64,000 nt of DNA from Lineus longissimus (taxonomy: Eukaryota; Nemertea; Pilidiophora; Heteronemertea; Lineidae). The notes under the pieces were generated by a model, which saw nothing but the letters and a program-made list of their open reading frames with translations, ran no database searches and was not told the DNA's origin. The stretch is from NCBI RefSeq assembly GCF_910592395.1, contig NC_088312.1, positions 7,440,001 through 7,504,000 of the forward strand, read 5' to 3'. Each line of letters opens with the position of its first letter. Positions within the stretch are counted from its first letter, which is position 1. A program made the position numbers and the translations under genes. This document shows, in pieces, positions 43,701 through 55,700 of the stretch.

Positions 43701-46245
43701 TAGATCTTTTGGACTTCGCAGTTTTAGATAAAATACTACATTTTACATTTTCAGGCATTTGAATGTGATAGAATCCTTCCCATGCAGTCAGCCCCTGACC
43801 TGCTCGGACAACCGATGAGCTGTAGCGCCCATCTGAGGTTTGGATGCCTCTCCATCAGGAAGTTTTACTGGGCAATTTGTGATCAATATAAGCAGGTAAA
43901 TATTAAAGTGTTCATTTAAGCCTAGATGGTTTGGTATGGCATAAAATAGCTGGAGGGCTGTTTTTCACTTCATGAGTTTGATTTGGAGTACTAAATCTCT
44001 CTCCATACGTCAATTTGGCTGAATTGTTAATGGTTGACCATAGGTATATGGTAAACCCTAAAGGTGAGAATATGAATTGAAATCGAAATTACTGACGAAT
44101 CTTCGGACGTTATTTGTAGGTGAAGGATAAGAAGCCTCCTTCTGCTGTGGTCTCTCAGTTCATCTGGAGAGAATATTTCTATACGATGTCAGTGAACAAC
44201 ATCAACTACAACTCCCAAGAGAATAATCCCATATGCTTGAAAGTGCCTTGGTATGAGGATGATGAAAAGTTACAAAAATGGAAAAATGTATGTATATTAT
44301 AAGGTTAGGATTAGCCATACCCCATTCGCGTTCAACGAATTTAACCCTAGGATGAGGTTGTCAAGTGGTAAAGATGTCAACTGTGGATTAGACTTGGACT
44401 ATACGAGTGACCTTGGACTTGTCACTTAATGCTTTGATTGTCATTCTCTTGCCTAATTCATAAAACCGTGGTTCCTTTTACCTATGCCTGAGCACAAAAA
44501 TTGCCCATCAAAGTTAGAAACATGGTGTAGCTCGCAATTGACTCCTCCTGTCTCGTGCCAGACTTAATGAATAGCACCATCATTGTAGAATATAGCCATG
44601 TTTGCTTCATTACCGTATTTTCCGGATTATCCCCCGCACTGCCCTATGACCCGCACCCCCTTTGACCATTACCTAAAGCCACGCAAGACCCGCACCTGAT
44701 TATGACCCGCACTGCTCCAAGACCCGCATTCTCCAAAAATAGTAAGCCATTCATTGATGTTGACATCCTAGAACCGCCATGTTTTTTTTAATTGTTAACC
44801 AAAGTGGATCAATTCCAGCATGGCCGTAACTATTTTCCCTAGCGGAGACATCACAAACTATGCGATCATGGCGGAAATATTGGTTGAAAACAATGCGAAA
44901 ACGATGGACATAAATCCTTATCAAGTAACCAGTTTGGTCCCCTTTTTTTTCTTTGGGGTTGGGGCTTATCCCTCTCAGAATCCACGCAAGACCCGCACCT
45001 TTGTATTACCCGCACCCCCACTTTTTGGGCCTGTTTGAGGGCAAAAAGCCGCGGGTCATACGCCGGAAAATACGGTACACTCTTGTACATGTACTGGGTA
45101 TCTTTGTGAACTGAGGGATTTACAGATTTCATTTTCTTTTCTTCAGGCGAAGACTGGCTACCCATGGATTGATGCGTGCATGACCCAGCTCCTAGTGGAA
45201 GGCTGGATCCACCACGTTGCTCGGCATGCTGTGGCCTGTTTCCTCACACGTGGAGATCTCTGGTTGTCTTGGGAACATGGAGATAAGGTAGCTTTAACAT
45301 GGCCATTGCTTGGTACTCATTAACGTCATTATGGTTTGCCCCAAAAATCTTCTCAAGAAATCTCATCACCCCGTGATGGAAGCTGTGTCATAGGAAAACC
45401 TACTGGACTTCTTCCCCATCCTTGCTTCTCCGGCCCAACTTTAAGTTTTATTATTTGTAATGCAATAAAAACTTCCTTTAATTTTCAGTTTTTCAATCGA
45501 TACCAGCTTGATGCCGATTGGTCTGTGTGTGCTGGTAATTGGATGTGGATTGCCAGCTCTGCATTCGAACAATCTCTTGATTGTCCAAAGTGTTTTTGCC
45601 CTGTTCGCTATGGCCAGACCATGGATCCGACTGGAGCTTTTGTTAGGTATGTCAAAATTATATACGCCTGACACTGTATATACATGTAAAAGTCACCAAA
45701 CTAAAAATGACCTTAGGATGGTAGCTTTTGCATCATATATGTATAAATTTGTTTTCTCTATTTTAGGCGGTATTTACCGATCCTTTCCCAGATGCCTTTA
45801 AAGTATTTATTCAACCCCTGGAAGGCTCCCCCTAGTGTGCAGAAGGAAGCAGGCTGTATCGTTGGCGAGGATTACCCGGAGCGTATTGTCGACCATCTTG
45901 AAGTCTCCAAGAAAAATAGAACCACTATGTTAAACTATAAAAATTCATTGAGTAAAAGAGGTAAGGATGACCTTCAGAAGTCCTTTTCAAACTCCTATAG
46001 AAACCCCTTACATTTTAGATGCACTTGTAGTAAAGACTGAAAGCTCTTAAATTCCTCCAGCATTGTCCTATTCCAGTTAGATTCAACTTGAGGTACATGT
46101 ATATTCAGTACAAACCTTGTTTGTTTCAGAGCCCCACTGTGGTCCGGCCAGCGAGAAGGAGGTGGATGACTTTGCATGGTTAACAATCAGTGCTGAAGAT
46201 AAATGCACAGCTAACAATGAATGTCAGAAACTGCACGTTGAGTAA
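40586..46245 (+). CDS. cry: Drosophila-type light-sensitive cryptochrome (10 exons, 535 aa)
   Basis: Exons are 40586-40709, 41090-41229, 42390-42532, 43258-43540, 43755-43895, 44120-44287, 45147-45287, 45489-45646, 45767-45960 and 46130-46245; all introns are GT-AG and in frame. An in-frame TAA at 40571 fixes the start. It is a FAD-binding blue-light receptor of the photolyase family. The N-terminal alpha/beta domain opens [14 protein letters not shown]. The FAD domain includes [12 protein letters not shown] and [13 protein letters not shown]. Equivalents of the fly electron-relay residues are W398, W375, W321 and W372, and C394 and H356 match the fly flavin-pocket Cys416 and His378. The tail carries PHCGPAS and FAW in place of the fly FFW, followed by about 20 extra residues. 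Fly CRY (542 aa) binds TIM in a light-dependent way; a similar clock-entraining role is inferred. The similarity pattern fits type-1 (fly) CRY rather than vertebrate-type repressor CRY or (6-4) photolyase. Confidence 0.95.
41016..41021. promoter_or_regulatory. E-box CACGTG in cry intron 1
   Basis: Canonical bHLH (CLOCK/CYCLE-type) hexamer about 310 bases after exon 1. A single six-base match may be chance. Confidence 0.25.
41090..41229 (+). CDS. cry: cry exon 2
   Basis: Residues 43-88, containing GYNRWRFL and [11 protein letters not shown] of the antenna-binding-type alpha/beta domain. Confidence 0.95.
41426..41591. mobile_element. foldback element (about 63-base arms) in cry intron 2
   Basis: The left arm 41426-41488 and right arm 41529-41591 are inverted copies with roughly one mismatch in eight. 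The about 40-base loop holds a second perfect stem (GTCCAAACCC...GGGTTTGGAC), so the whole element can fold into one long hairpin. Typical of palindromic MITEs; superfamily unassigned. Confidence 0.75.
42390..42532 (+). CDS. cry: cry exon 3
   Basis: Residues 89-135 plus two bases, with [12 protein letters not shown] and [11 protein letters not shown], all shared with fly CRY. Confidence 0.95.
42605..42769. mobile_element. MITE with about 25-base TIRs in cry intron 3
   Basis: The left end GGCCCAAATTCATAAAGGGC (extending five bases further) is mirrored by TAAACGCCCTTTATGAATTT at 42745 onward with one mismatch near the tip. Total about 165 bases. Confidence 0.75.
43258..43540 (+). CDS. cry: cry exon 4
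   Basis: Residues 137-230: [21 protein letters not shown], the inter-domain linker and [10 protein letters not shown] at the start of the helical FAD domain. The donor is AAG|GTTGGT, a weaker but phase-consistent site. Confidence 0.93.
43755..43895 (+). CDS. cry: cry exon 5
   Basis: Residues 231-277. [18 protein letters not shown] is an FAD-binding segment of the family. Confidence 0.95.
44120..44287 (+). CDS. cry: cry exon 6
   Basis: Residues 278-333, including [15 protein letters not shown] and W321 in CLKVPW, the equivalent of fly W342. Confidence 0.95.
44335..44470 (+). mobile_element. weak tRNA-derived SINE candidate in cry intron 6
   Basis: GTTGTCAAGTGGTAAAGATG resembles an A-box region, and the following GACTTGTCACTTAATGCTTT resembles SINE bodies. 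The B-box is decayed. Confidence 0.3.
44613..45075. mobile_element. MITE with 13-base TIRs and TA target site in cry intron 6
   Basis: Perfect inverted CCGTATTTTCCGG (44613-44625) and CCGGAAAATACGG (45063-45075), each flanked by TA. The interior contains repeated ACCCGCAC motifs in both halves. The TA duplication suggests Tc1/mariner-type mobilisation. Confidence 0.8.
45147..45287 (+). CDS. cry: cry exon 7
   Basis: Residues 334-380, containing H356, W372 and W375 (LWLSWEHG). Confidence 0.95.
45489..45646 (+). CDS. cry: cry exon 8
   Basis: Residues 381-432. [13 protein letters not shown] carries C394 and W398 next to the flavin. A cysteine-rich CPKCFCP follows. Confidence 0.95.
45767..45960 (+). 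CDS. cry: cry exon 9
   Basis: Residues 434-497: [16 protein letters not shown] and the DYPERIVDH signature of the family's C-terminal core. Confidence 0.95.
46130..46245 (+). CDS. cry: cry exon 10 (C-terminal tail)
   Basis: Residues 499-535 and [20 protein letters not shown] aligns with the fly regulatory tail; the last 20 residues have no match that I recognise. Confidence 0.93.
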
Positions 46246-46916
46246 AAAGGGAGGACTGCCTGAGAGGTTAATACTTCTACTCCACGATGGTTGTCACAGT
46301 TAAGTGTCGCGCTTGCATAGTTGCTGCTTACTGCATGCTGCTTGCTGCTAAAAATATGGAATTTCCCCCAGATATTGCTGCACATGTTATAGGTGGAAGT
46401 GGTTGAATGATTTCTCTGTGAACGCTTTATGGGACAGACATGTATGTGCAAAACATTGGCCTTATTTTCTCCTGGATTATCGATTTGCTTTAAGGAAAGT
46501 CGGAGAAACTGCATTCTATGCCATTGCAAAGGCATAAACACAGAGCTAAGATTATTTCAGAGCGAGTAAAACTCCAGATGGAAATTTTTTATTGACTGTA
46601 TTTTAACTCTTGTCAGTCAATGTGAATCCATTCCTTGTGAAAATCTAACACTTGATTGGTACAATGTCATAAATTCTTCATTTTCCACTGTCATTCCTAT
46701 CACAACTCTCCTACCATTAGTTGAGCTTCCCCTCTTCTCAACATTCTTTCATACAAAGTCCCTCTTTCTCAACTTGTGACCAAACTTGTCTTCCTCAAAC
46801 CAAGTTTTCAGCAACTTGAAAATCTCTCCCCACTCGATTCCATATCTTTACCAGTTGCTTCGCCTTTGCTGCTGCTTTTCTCTTCTTCAGCTGTTCTAAG
46901 TTTACATTTAATTTAA

Positions 46917-47167
46917 AGGGACAACTTGGGATGTGTGTGCATTTCATACAAAAAATGGCGTCCAGCAGGACCACGACTTCTATTAGGATTAGCAGCAAAA
47001 AACAATGCAATAAAACAGAATGTGACCATAGGCCTGTCTGACATTCACAAGCCATGTCCAAAACTGCTTCGCATTATTGGCAAAATCCTTATTAGAGATC
47101 AGCTTTAGGATATCGTTCAGGGGTATCATCCTCTTCACCAGGTAAAGCCCACACCCAAGTTGTCCCT
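46917..47167. mobile_element. piggyBac-like MITE flanked by TTAA
   Basis: Perfect 14-base TIRs AGGGACAACTTGGG and CCCAAGTTGTCCCT, each abutting TTAA (46913-46916 and 47168-47171). This is the target-site duplication of piggyBac-type elements. No transposase inside. Confidence 0.8.
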
Positions 47168-50100
47168 TTAAGAAAATTTTGACCTGTTTAATTCAGCCTC
47201 AAATGCAAATGGAACATGACGTGAAGTCGACCTCACACGTATAGGCCGGTGCTGTAAATGCCATTATCTGGCCCTTTTTCCTGTGCAGTTTCATTTTCTC
47301 ATGAAACGAGTATGATGTATTGATGTACTTCCAGCTAGTGTTGTTAGCTTATGGTAGATGTCAGCACGCCACTGTGCCGATGGTTTTGATAATAACGGAA
47401 ACTTCTGTTAGGCCGCAACCAGTCTATTTTGAAAGTCGGTGTCCTCTGGGCTTTCAAAAAGTCGCAGGGTATGACTTCCCGGTAACTGTTGTTAATTACC
47501 ACAACTATCAGGAAGCTACTGTTCAATTCTCGCTATCGCATCCTACTGTGTAAAAACGGGGTCTTTTAGAGGCTGCTACAGCTAGCTAAAGTGCATCACA
47601 AAAAAGATCACAGCCACCATTCCCATCTTGATGGGACCGTGGGAAAAAACCAGCTACCAAAACGGTGGCCAAATATATGTGAACGTTGTCCCCCTAAAGA
47701 AGTATGGATCTAGCGTATTCCTGTCTTCATGCATTGGGAGCAACCTGTACTCCAAAATCATTGATTTCATTCTGTTCTTGAATAACACATGTTTCTCTTC
47801 AACCATGTTTGGAGAGAAGAGAGAATGGAAAATCAATGAAAGAGTATAAAAATCACATTGAAGAGGGTTCATTGCGCTGCACTAAATGTGACTTCTGGGG
47901 TTAAAGGCAGGGTATATCAAAAAAAAAAAGGTATTTATTTCAAAGTTATATATACAATACTGGCAGTGAAACTGTGATATATAGGAATAACTAACATTTT
48001 GTATTGTGTACGTGTAAGTTATACATGCGTTTTATATGGATCAAATAAATGTATTGTTTCCTTTGTTGAATAGCTGTTAAAATCTTTTCTTAATGTTGAT
48101 GGTTTTGCTTGGCGTTGCGTGCCGATTCCGTCCAAGATTCATTCAAAGACGATGCAAGTACGCCCTCTATTGTATGGAAATCGCAATCTCTCCAGATCCT
48201 TTGTTGTCTATGTCAGTGTAAGTGGAAGAACATCCGGCTGGAAAATCACATCTTTCTATTGATTATTTCATGAAGGTGAAGGTCACAAGTGTTTACATTC
48301 TGGAATTTCCTCTGCTGCTACTATTTCTGAACCATGCCTGATCTACATATCACATGATGTTTATCACAATCCTATAAAGTGCTGGCCTGTCCTGGGGCCC
48401 TGGATTTTATTATACTTTATTACCTACTCTGGTTTCGGGTAATTTACAATGCAGTGGTATGCTGTTTATGCCGGGGTTAAACCATGCGGTCAAAAACAAG
48501 ATATTTTGCAATGTTTGTCTACTGGATAAGTAACACTCTTAGCTCTCTTGAGGATTGGGACCCTTCTTATTTTTGAAAAGAAATGTAGGCCCGTGTATAC
48601 AAGCATTGTAGTTTTCTGGTTGCATACCTTGGAGACGGAAAAAATCTGAAGTTCGAAACACCACCTGAGATGATAATGGACTTCATTCTGGATGATAATG
48701 GACTTCTTTCTGGACAAAAGAGCCAGCCAGCAGCAGAAATCAGAAAAAACATGAACAAGTCCGACCTTGAACCTTCGAACCTGACAGGAGTGGCTCTGAG
48801 TACTGACTGGATAAACATTTGAAAAGTTGGACATGCGACCTTGTGCAAACGTGCGCTTAGTCATCCCACATCCTTCTGTTAAGATAACATATGGCTAGTT
48901 TAGTGCATACCTCTCCAACTTTGTGGCGCACCGGAAAGTTATTGATTTTGTGTTTTCTTGCTTGAAATATGAAGTTGTTGTGGCAAAAAAATCAATACTG
49001 TACTAAAATGATAGATTTTTGTTGTATCTTTTGAGGATATTCTCAGCTATGGTCCAAAATGTTTATAAGACAAGGACGGGTGCAATCCATCTGACCCCCC
49101 CCCTCATAGCCAGCTTCGTCTGACAAGTCAAGAGAAGAATGTTGAGGAGCAACGATTTGTTGACGATAAGAGCATTTTTACTCTACCCCAAAATGTTGTC
49201 ATGAGTTTAAAATAAACGAAGCCCCTTTTTGGATTTGGCCATAATCAGAATGTGCCGTTCTTCCTAAAGGGTTAATGTTTTGACTGGGAAGCCGCAGACT
49301 GACCAGTCATAGCCGGGATGACGGGGTTAATAGTTCATGGTCATGAATGGAGCCATACCTGATAATATCATATTGATTTGGTGCGAGGGAGGGAGAGGGT
49401 TGCGATGGGAAAAACGGGAAAAACATGCGATAGGGTTTCTGTGGAGGCATGTTTTGAATGAATAAAGGCGGTATTGTATCGTTATAGGAGATTACAACTT
49501 ATTTAGGTGATCTGGGTGAGCAGTGCTGAGTTATGAATAATCAGCAGGTGTTGTCTGATGCCTCCGTCAAAGTGTAATTACATAGGCTTGTGAGTCAATG
49601 ATGGAAATAGTAAAAGTAATATCTTTTGTTCACACTGGCCACAGTTTTTCCTCGGCACTGGTGTCTCCGGGCCAGAATGTCAGCAGAAATCAGAAAAACA
49701 AATTAAAAACAAGGACAAGGGACAAGAAGATTCAAACAACAAGAAAAAATTTAGAATTTTTTGTGTTGATAACAGCAGTGAGTAAAGGAATCAATGGAGC
49801 CCTGGGGAAGAATGGAGACGATGATCACCTGCTGTGATCTCAGGCAGTCGACCTCGAGGATATTGATCGGTGCTGTGGAAAACGTAAACAACTCGTTAAG
49901 TCCAAATAATCCTGGATGGTGGATAAGAATTCGTATTGATTGGACCATTCTGTGTCTATATCAGTAGAATTCATGACATAGGCTTAAATTTGATTGTTTT
50001 ATTATTCAACTAATGTTGGTGACAGGTTTTTGATAGGTACACGTATTCACCAATGGCACCAACCATGACACTGTGACGCTGGGAAAGAACGACGGAACCG

Positions 50101-51848
50101 AGCGTACTATGTAGATAAGATGTTATCTCCATCAAATTGCTAACGACTCGGAGTGTACTGTGTTGAGCTCATTGCTCAGACAATATCATTTGCAGAGAGT
50201 GATTGCTGGAGTTGACTGGATCACAGGCCAAAGCATTTTACACGAACTTCAAAATCTTGAGCCTATGAGAGGGATACCTTGATGCCATCTAGTCTAGGTT
50301 CAATGCCTGGGGCTAAAACACTTCACCTCTGTTTTAAAAATGTTGAAATCCAGGGCTTGATTGAAATTGCCTCTATAATGTTTACATCCATGTATGTATA
50401 GTCTGTATTGTTGCGGTTATTGATATTTTGTGGTTGTGCTTTAGATCTCTCTGTGTACATTATGTTGCTGACTATCACTGGTGTAGGCTGCTGGTAAAGC
50501 TGCCTTTTTGGTCCTATTTGCGGTCAAGCTGAGTTACCAAAAAATGGCTCATGTAGGAAAACTGGGCGTCTTACAACAGGATAAAGGCCACTGTGACCTA
50601 ATTCCTCTCCTGTGCTGGGGTTTGCCAAGTCTAAATGTGTCATGTTTACATATCTGGAGTAAAAGGCCAACATAACAGGAAATGAAAGAGACAAACTTGA
50701 TTACCTTCTGTCACAATTTAACCATAGTTTATTTGCATAAAATACTATTCAATTTAGTGTTATGGGTGGGTCTCATCAATGCTAACCATAGAACTGCTGT
50801 GAGAGGCATATCTATCTTTTTGGAGAATTGATATCTTATCAGATGACAATGAAGGCCAGACAAGTTTACATGCTGTGGAACAGAAAATGTTCACAGTATA
50901 CATTTCTGCCAATGCCAAACGATGGACAAATTTGAGGCAGAATATTTTGGCGACTGAAGGTGATGTTTTAAAAAAACTAAATAAAATCTGGTTGACCAAC
51001 ACTAGTATAGAACTGACCGACACAAATGTAGGAACGACCAACTCAAAATGCATTGCTCTCGGCCTTACCTAACAAAAGTTGTTTTGATCGGAGAGCAGAA
51101 TCATGTCAGCCTTGGTGTTATAAATAGAGACAATAAACAGCAGTTGACAAGCGCTGACCCAATTCCAATCAAGCTGCTTGGTTCGTTAGATCAATAAGCC
51201 AGTTATTTATATCACAAAATGGTTAAAAATAGTCCTCTATTAATGGCAGACAAGGGATTCGTGTGGTAAACATCCAAGGATGATGTTGCCGTGGGCTAGG
51301 CAGGTTCTTGTCAGTTGGTGTGGGCGTCTTATACTCACTCGGGCGTGAAATGGCTCCTAAACTTGCGATGCATTGAAATGTTTCATGTCCATGAAACTTT
51401 TTTGTTGGTTTCAGATTGTGCTGAAGAATGTGCATTTTGTGCCTTTTAAGGTGATCATTGCCCCTTTGTAGACCTGTCGACTGGCAGCCGTCTACGCAAC
51501 TGGAAATTTTCAAATTCAATTGCAAATTTCAAATTTTCAAGGAGCCTTTAAAGTTGTACACATCCTGCATGTTAGCCAAACATCTACAGCTGTTGGCTGC
51601 TGTTGAGATCTCAAACATCTTTTTTGCCAGTCTAGACTAGACCCCCTGACATGCCGCATGAAGCTTGATCGCTGCAGGCATGCAGCAACAGCCAGAGATA
51701 AGATAAAAGACTCCGATATGAAGCCATAACATGTTTTCATGACAGGCTTTTTTGTAAGCAGTGTTAACATGAAGGTTGAGTCAAGAGAAGAAAATGAAGA
51801 AAAATGGGTGTCAGGTGTGGAGCTGAGGGAAGCATCAGAGGTACCCAA

Positions 51849-51861
51849 CCCCCCCCCCCCC
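51849..51861. repeat. C homopolymer run
   Basis: About thirteen C residues; a possible assembly weak spot. Confidence 0.7.
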
Positions 51862-52624
51862 ATTCTTGAAATATCTTCGAAATTGACCTTGAAACTTAGG
51901 CACACACCAGGATTTTTGATGAGAAATACAACTGGATCCACCCCTCGGGTTTCGGATATAGTCAGAGATAGCCTTGGATAAGATTCTTCATGATTGGTTG
52001 AGCATGAAAATTAGAGTAAGTATGTACGAACCATGATTTTGCTTAAAATTAGATGATGCCAAATGTGATGCTGTGGAATGAAATAGGCACATGTATGCAA
52101 TGTGAAATTAGGCATGACTCGTAGTGAGGGACAGTATTTGAGGTCATTTCACACAAAAAACAGTTTTAATTATTAAATTCGTCCTAAAAATGCATTCCTT
52201 TTTATTGAAGAGAGACACACCTTAATGAAAGCACTGTACTTGTGCCTAATTATGTCTGATGCCCGTCTATTATTAGCTAATCCAATCATGTTGGAATGCT
52301 CCACCTGAGGGAAGCCTTTGATATCAAAGGATTTTATGATTAGCAACATGATAGAATTGCCACGGTTACAATAATGGACGTGTGGTCTGATCATAATTGT
52401 CTGGAGGACTAATTATGCAACTCCAAATAGCATCGGCTAATCTCCGCTTGCCGCTCTTGTGAGTGTTTTGTTGCTGCCACTATGATTGGGCACCGATTGA
52501 GTTGATCGCGGTCTCGTGATTCTCTCCTCAGCTAGGGGAAGTCTGCCACAAGCGATTGTCCTTAGATGTTGTTTTGCTCTGGGACAGGTTCATGTACGAT
52601 GGATCTTCGTTTTACTTCTCAGAC

Positions 52625-52762
52625 AAGGATGTCAGGCCATTGAAGTAAGTAACTTGCCCAAGGTCACATATTCAGAAACATTGTGATGTGTCTATATGGA
52701 GTGCATCCAACCCACGATGTTTCCAATGATGAGTCTGATGCAGAAAACCACTAGACCACGGC
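52625..52762 (-). mobile_element. tRNA-derived SINE
   Basis: On the minus strand CGTGGTCTAGTGGTT (A-box-like) is followed by GGGTTGGATGC (B-box-like) and then TGACCTTGGGCAAGTTACTT, a body motif frequent in animal SINEs. Confidence 0.55.
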
Positions 52763-55700
52763 CTTCTCCTTGGAATACTCTCTGCAGTGTTGTGTCTGCA
52801 GAGCTTGACTGGTCCCATTTTCATCTCACAAAAGCCCAGTTCTTTCCTTGCCATCCCCTCTAACAATGAGACAATCTCTTTCTGTGATTTTTTCCCTTCT
52901 TTTGTATGAAACATCTGCGGATTTCACAACATTTCAGTGAATAAAGCAGTCAATTTCAATCACCATCCGATCCTCGGGCAGAAGGAGAGAATTATTTCGA
53001 AATTTTTCAAGAAAATGATGCGAAAATTGCTGTTTGCTTTTATTGTGCAATCGTTGATGAAAATGGTACAACTCTCCTGAGGGGATACAAGCCTAATTGC
53101 CAGTATCAACACTTCTCAAAAGTTTCTTTTCCTCTGATTGGGAAAAGTTTCTCTAAGATGCTGGAATTTGATTTGGTAGAGTACATTTCTTCCTGTGGGT
53201 GTGTGTTATTCGGAAGAATGGATTTAGAACTTTATAGAGCATCATGATGTGTTTCAATACCGTAATAAAGGTCTTTAGGGATACCTATTACAGTGGAACC
53301 TCCCTTAGCGGACACCTCTCTATTGAGGACACCCTCTCTATTATAGACATTAATTTTGGTCCCAAGTTGTTTCCCTGCAGCTTGATCTCTCTAATCAGGA
53401 CACCTCTCCATTGAAGACATCACTTGTCAGTCTCGAGGGTGTCCTCAATAGGGAGGTTCCACTGTGGAGAACCTTAGGCCAATGTCAAGAAACATATTGA
53501 TGTAGAAATGAAATGAACAACGTGATTATGATATGGAAATTTCTCATCTTAGTGGAATCGATTCACATCAGAATCACTTCAAAGGCAGAAACTTGAAACT
53601 GCTTTGTAATTGTAGATGTGGGTGTAGTCTCTGTCATCTTCTATCGATTAATCTAATATGGGAAGTTGACTCCACAATATGAGTGCGAGAAATTAGAATA
53701 GTGTGCCACACTGTACATTACCCATGTAGAAGTGCAGTCAAGTTATATTTCGAAATAAAAGACAGCTCATAGCATGGCGAGGATCAACAGGTTATTTGTA
53801 ATAGAGGCAGCTAGACACTTAATCTGCTATTTAAATATCAAAGCATTTGCGCTTTTTCTAGGTACTAGGCTATCAACATCAAATATTAAATATCAAAGAC
53901 AATAGAAGATGGCAATGAGTAATTCCATAGGCTATCTGAGGATCCATGCAAGCCAGAACTTTAGTCTCAAGATGGATTTGAAAGGTAGGTTGTTGGTATA
54001 TTCAGGGCATGTCTGTTTTTAAGTACTATAATATGTCGCGAAAATAAAGAGGATAGCTTAGGCGAGAGGAAATCCTGCTAAAGTAATGTGCATCTCGGCG
54101 TACTTTGTCCTTCTCATCACTGCGCCTGGGGATGCTGCAAAAAGTGTGAGGATCTGCCATCTCACTATATCATTTTGCTTAGGGATAAAGAGGAAGGCTG
54201 ACTAGTACTTCATTCTGATTTAAGAGTTGGTTTCCATGGCAACTGAAGCTGTGGTGTGGAGAATACGGCCTGGTTCATTTCTGTGCTTTTGGCAGGTTTG
54301 CCAGTAAAATAGAAATGTAAAAACTTCTCAATATTATATCTGTTGTCGATGACACACATGAAAATTAAGAAAAAACAGATATAATTTACCCAAAGTACTT
54401 TCCTGTATTAATTGAAGGGCATTGGGAACCCGCCGCCAACCTATCAGTAGCTAATTTGTCCTGGAATTTATTGAAATTCGTGACATACATTTAGTGCTGG
54501 CTTGCCCTTTGGTTCGATTTTGTGGTAAATAATTAACCGGCCTCAGATCAGTGATACTAGAGTAATCTACAGCCCAGCTGACCTCCATATGATTGACCAT
54601 ATTGAGCAATGTGCCTGATATGAAAGTGAACTTGGACCATTTTGTGGTCATGCTCTGAAAAATATGTCTTGAATACAGTGCTTTTATATCATGAGTTCTA
54701 TCATGATCAGGTAGAAGTCAATTACAGTTGGCAATTGTGTCAACAATCCCTTGATGAATTCAGTTGGAATGAAGATTTAAAGTTCTGAGCGGTGTTTGAC
54801 GTATTCTGTTATTGCGCATTTTGAAGTTAAAATCATATGCGTGTATTCTGTAGGTCATGAGTTGTCCTTCATTACAAAGGCAGAAGATATCATCGTCCAT
54901 TTATTTTCATACTTAAAAATTGTTTAGGCTTTAGAAGTTGTTCATTCATGGTGAATATTGTGCCAGTTGGTTTAACATACTCAATGAAAAAGCAAACATT
55001 TGTGGAAGTGGTCTGATATTTATGACCTTGTTTGTCAAGTTGTTGTCTGTCTCTTGAGTGAAAGTTGATATCATTTTTATCGAAGTATTGCATATAGAAA
55101 AATCAGCATTATTATGGTCGACATTATGACTCACAGAAATTTTGTCGAAGATGTTGAAATAGCTGTCCATGGGCAACATTGGGGATATCAGCAATAGGAT
55201 GAAAAATACGTATTCATGTGATGAGTGAATATTGTTATAGCCAGAGCAAATTACTTTACAAATTGTCTGCTAATAGCATGTAACCACACATCAGTCTGTC
55301 ATACTTTGTTCTCCATCAGTCTTTGTGGTGGATTCATAATTCCATCTATGGAGCTTCATTTACATTCGGCCGCATAGGAAAGAATTTGTACTGCATGGCT
55401 ATATTTAAAAGCAAAAAGCTGTGAAAACGAAAAGATTGTTGCTTATTTCCAATGGTAACACAAGTTCGTTTTCATGAACCTTTTGCCAAATGCCAGTTTT
55501 TCTATGGCAAAAACTCCAATGAGATTCGATTCGGTCAAAATATCAGATAAGCGGACCAGATATTTTGAAGCCGCTTCCGCTTTCATTAAAGCACTAATGG
55601 GTTCGATGAGTCGTTTTTACAACCTATTCAGCTAAATCCCCGCCTATTCATCTTGAACTGATATTTGCGAGCAGAGGAATTGTGTCTCCCCTTCGCCACC

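Larger units (their letters stand above)
46246..52615. other. 3' flank of cry and intergenic DNA without a recognised gene
   Basis: Holds one TTAA-flanked MITE (46917-47167). AATAAA at 48044-48049 is one candidate polyadenylation signal. A 24-base direct duplication lies near 48667-48715 (two copies of GATGATAATGGACTTC). The many short open frames lack family matches. A weak B-box-like GGTTCAATGCC near 50308 may be a SINE scrap. Confidence 0.5.
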
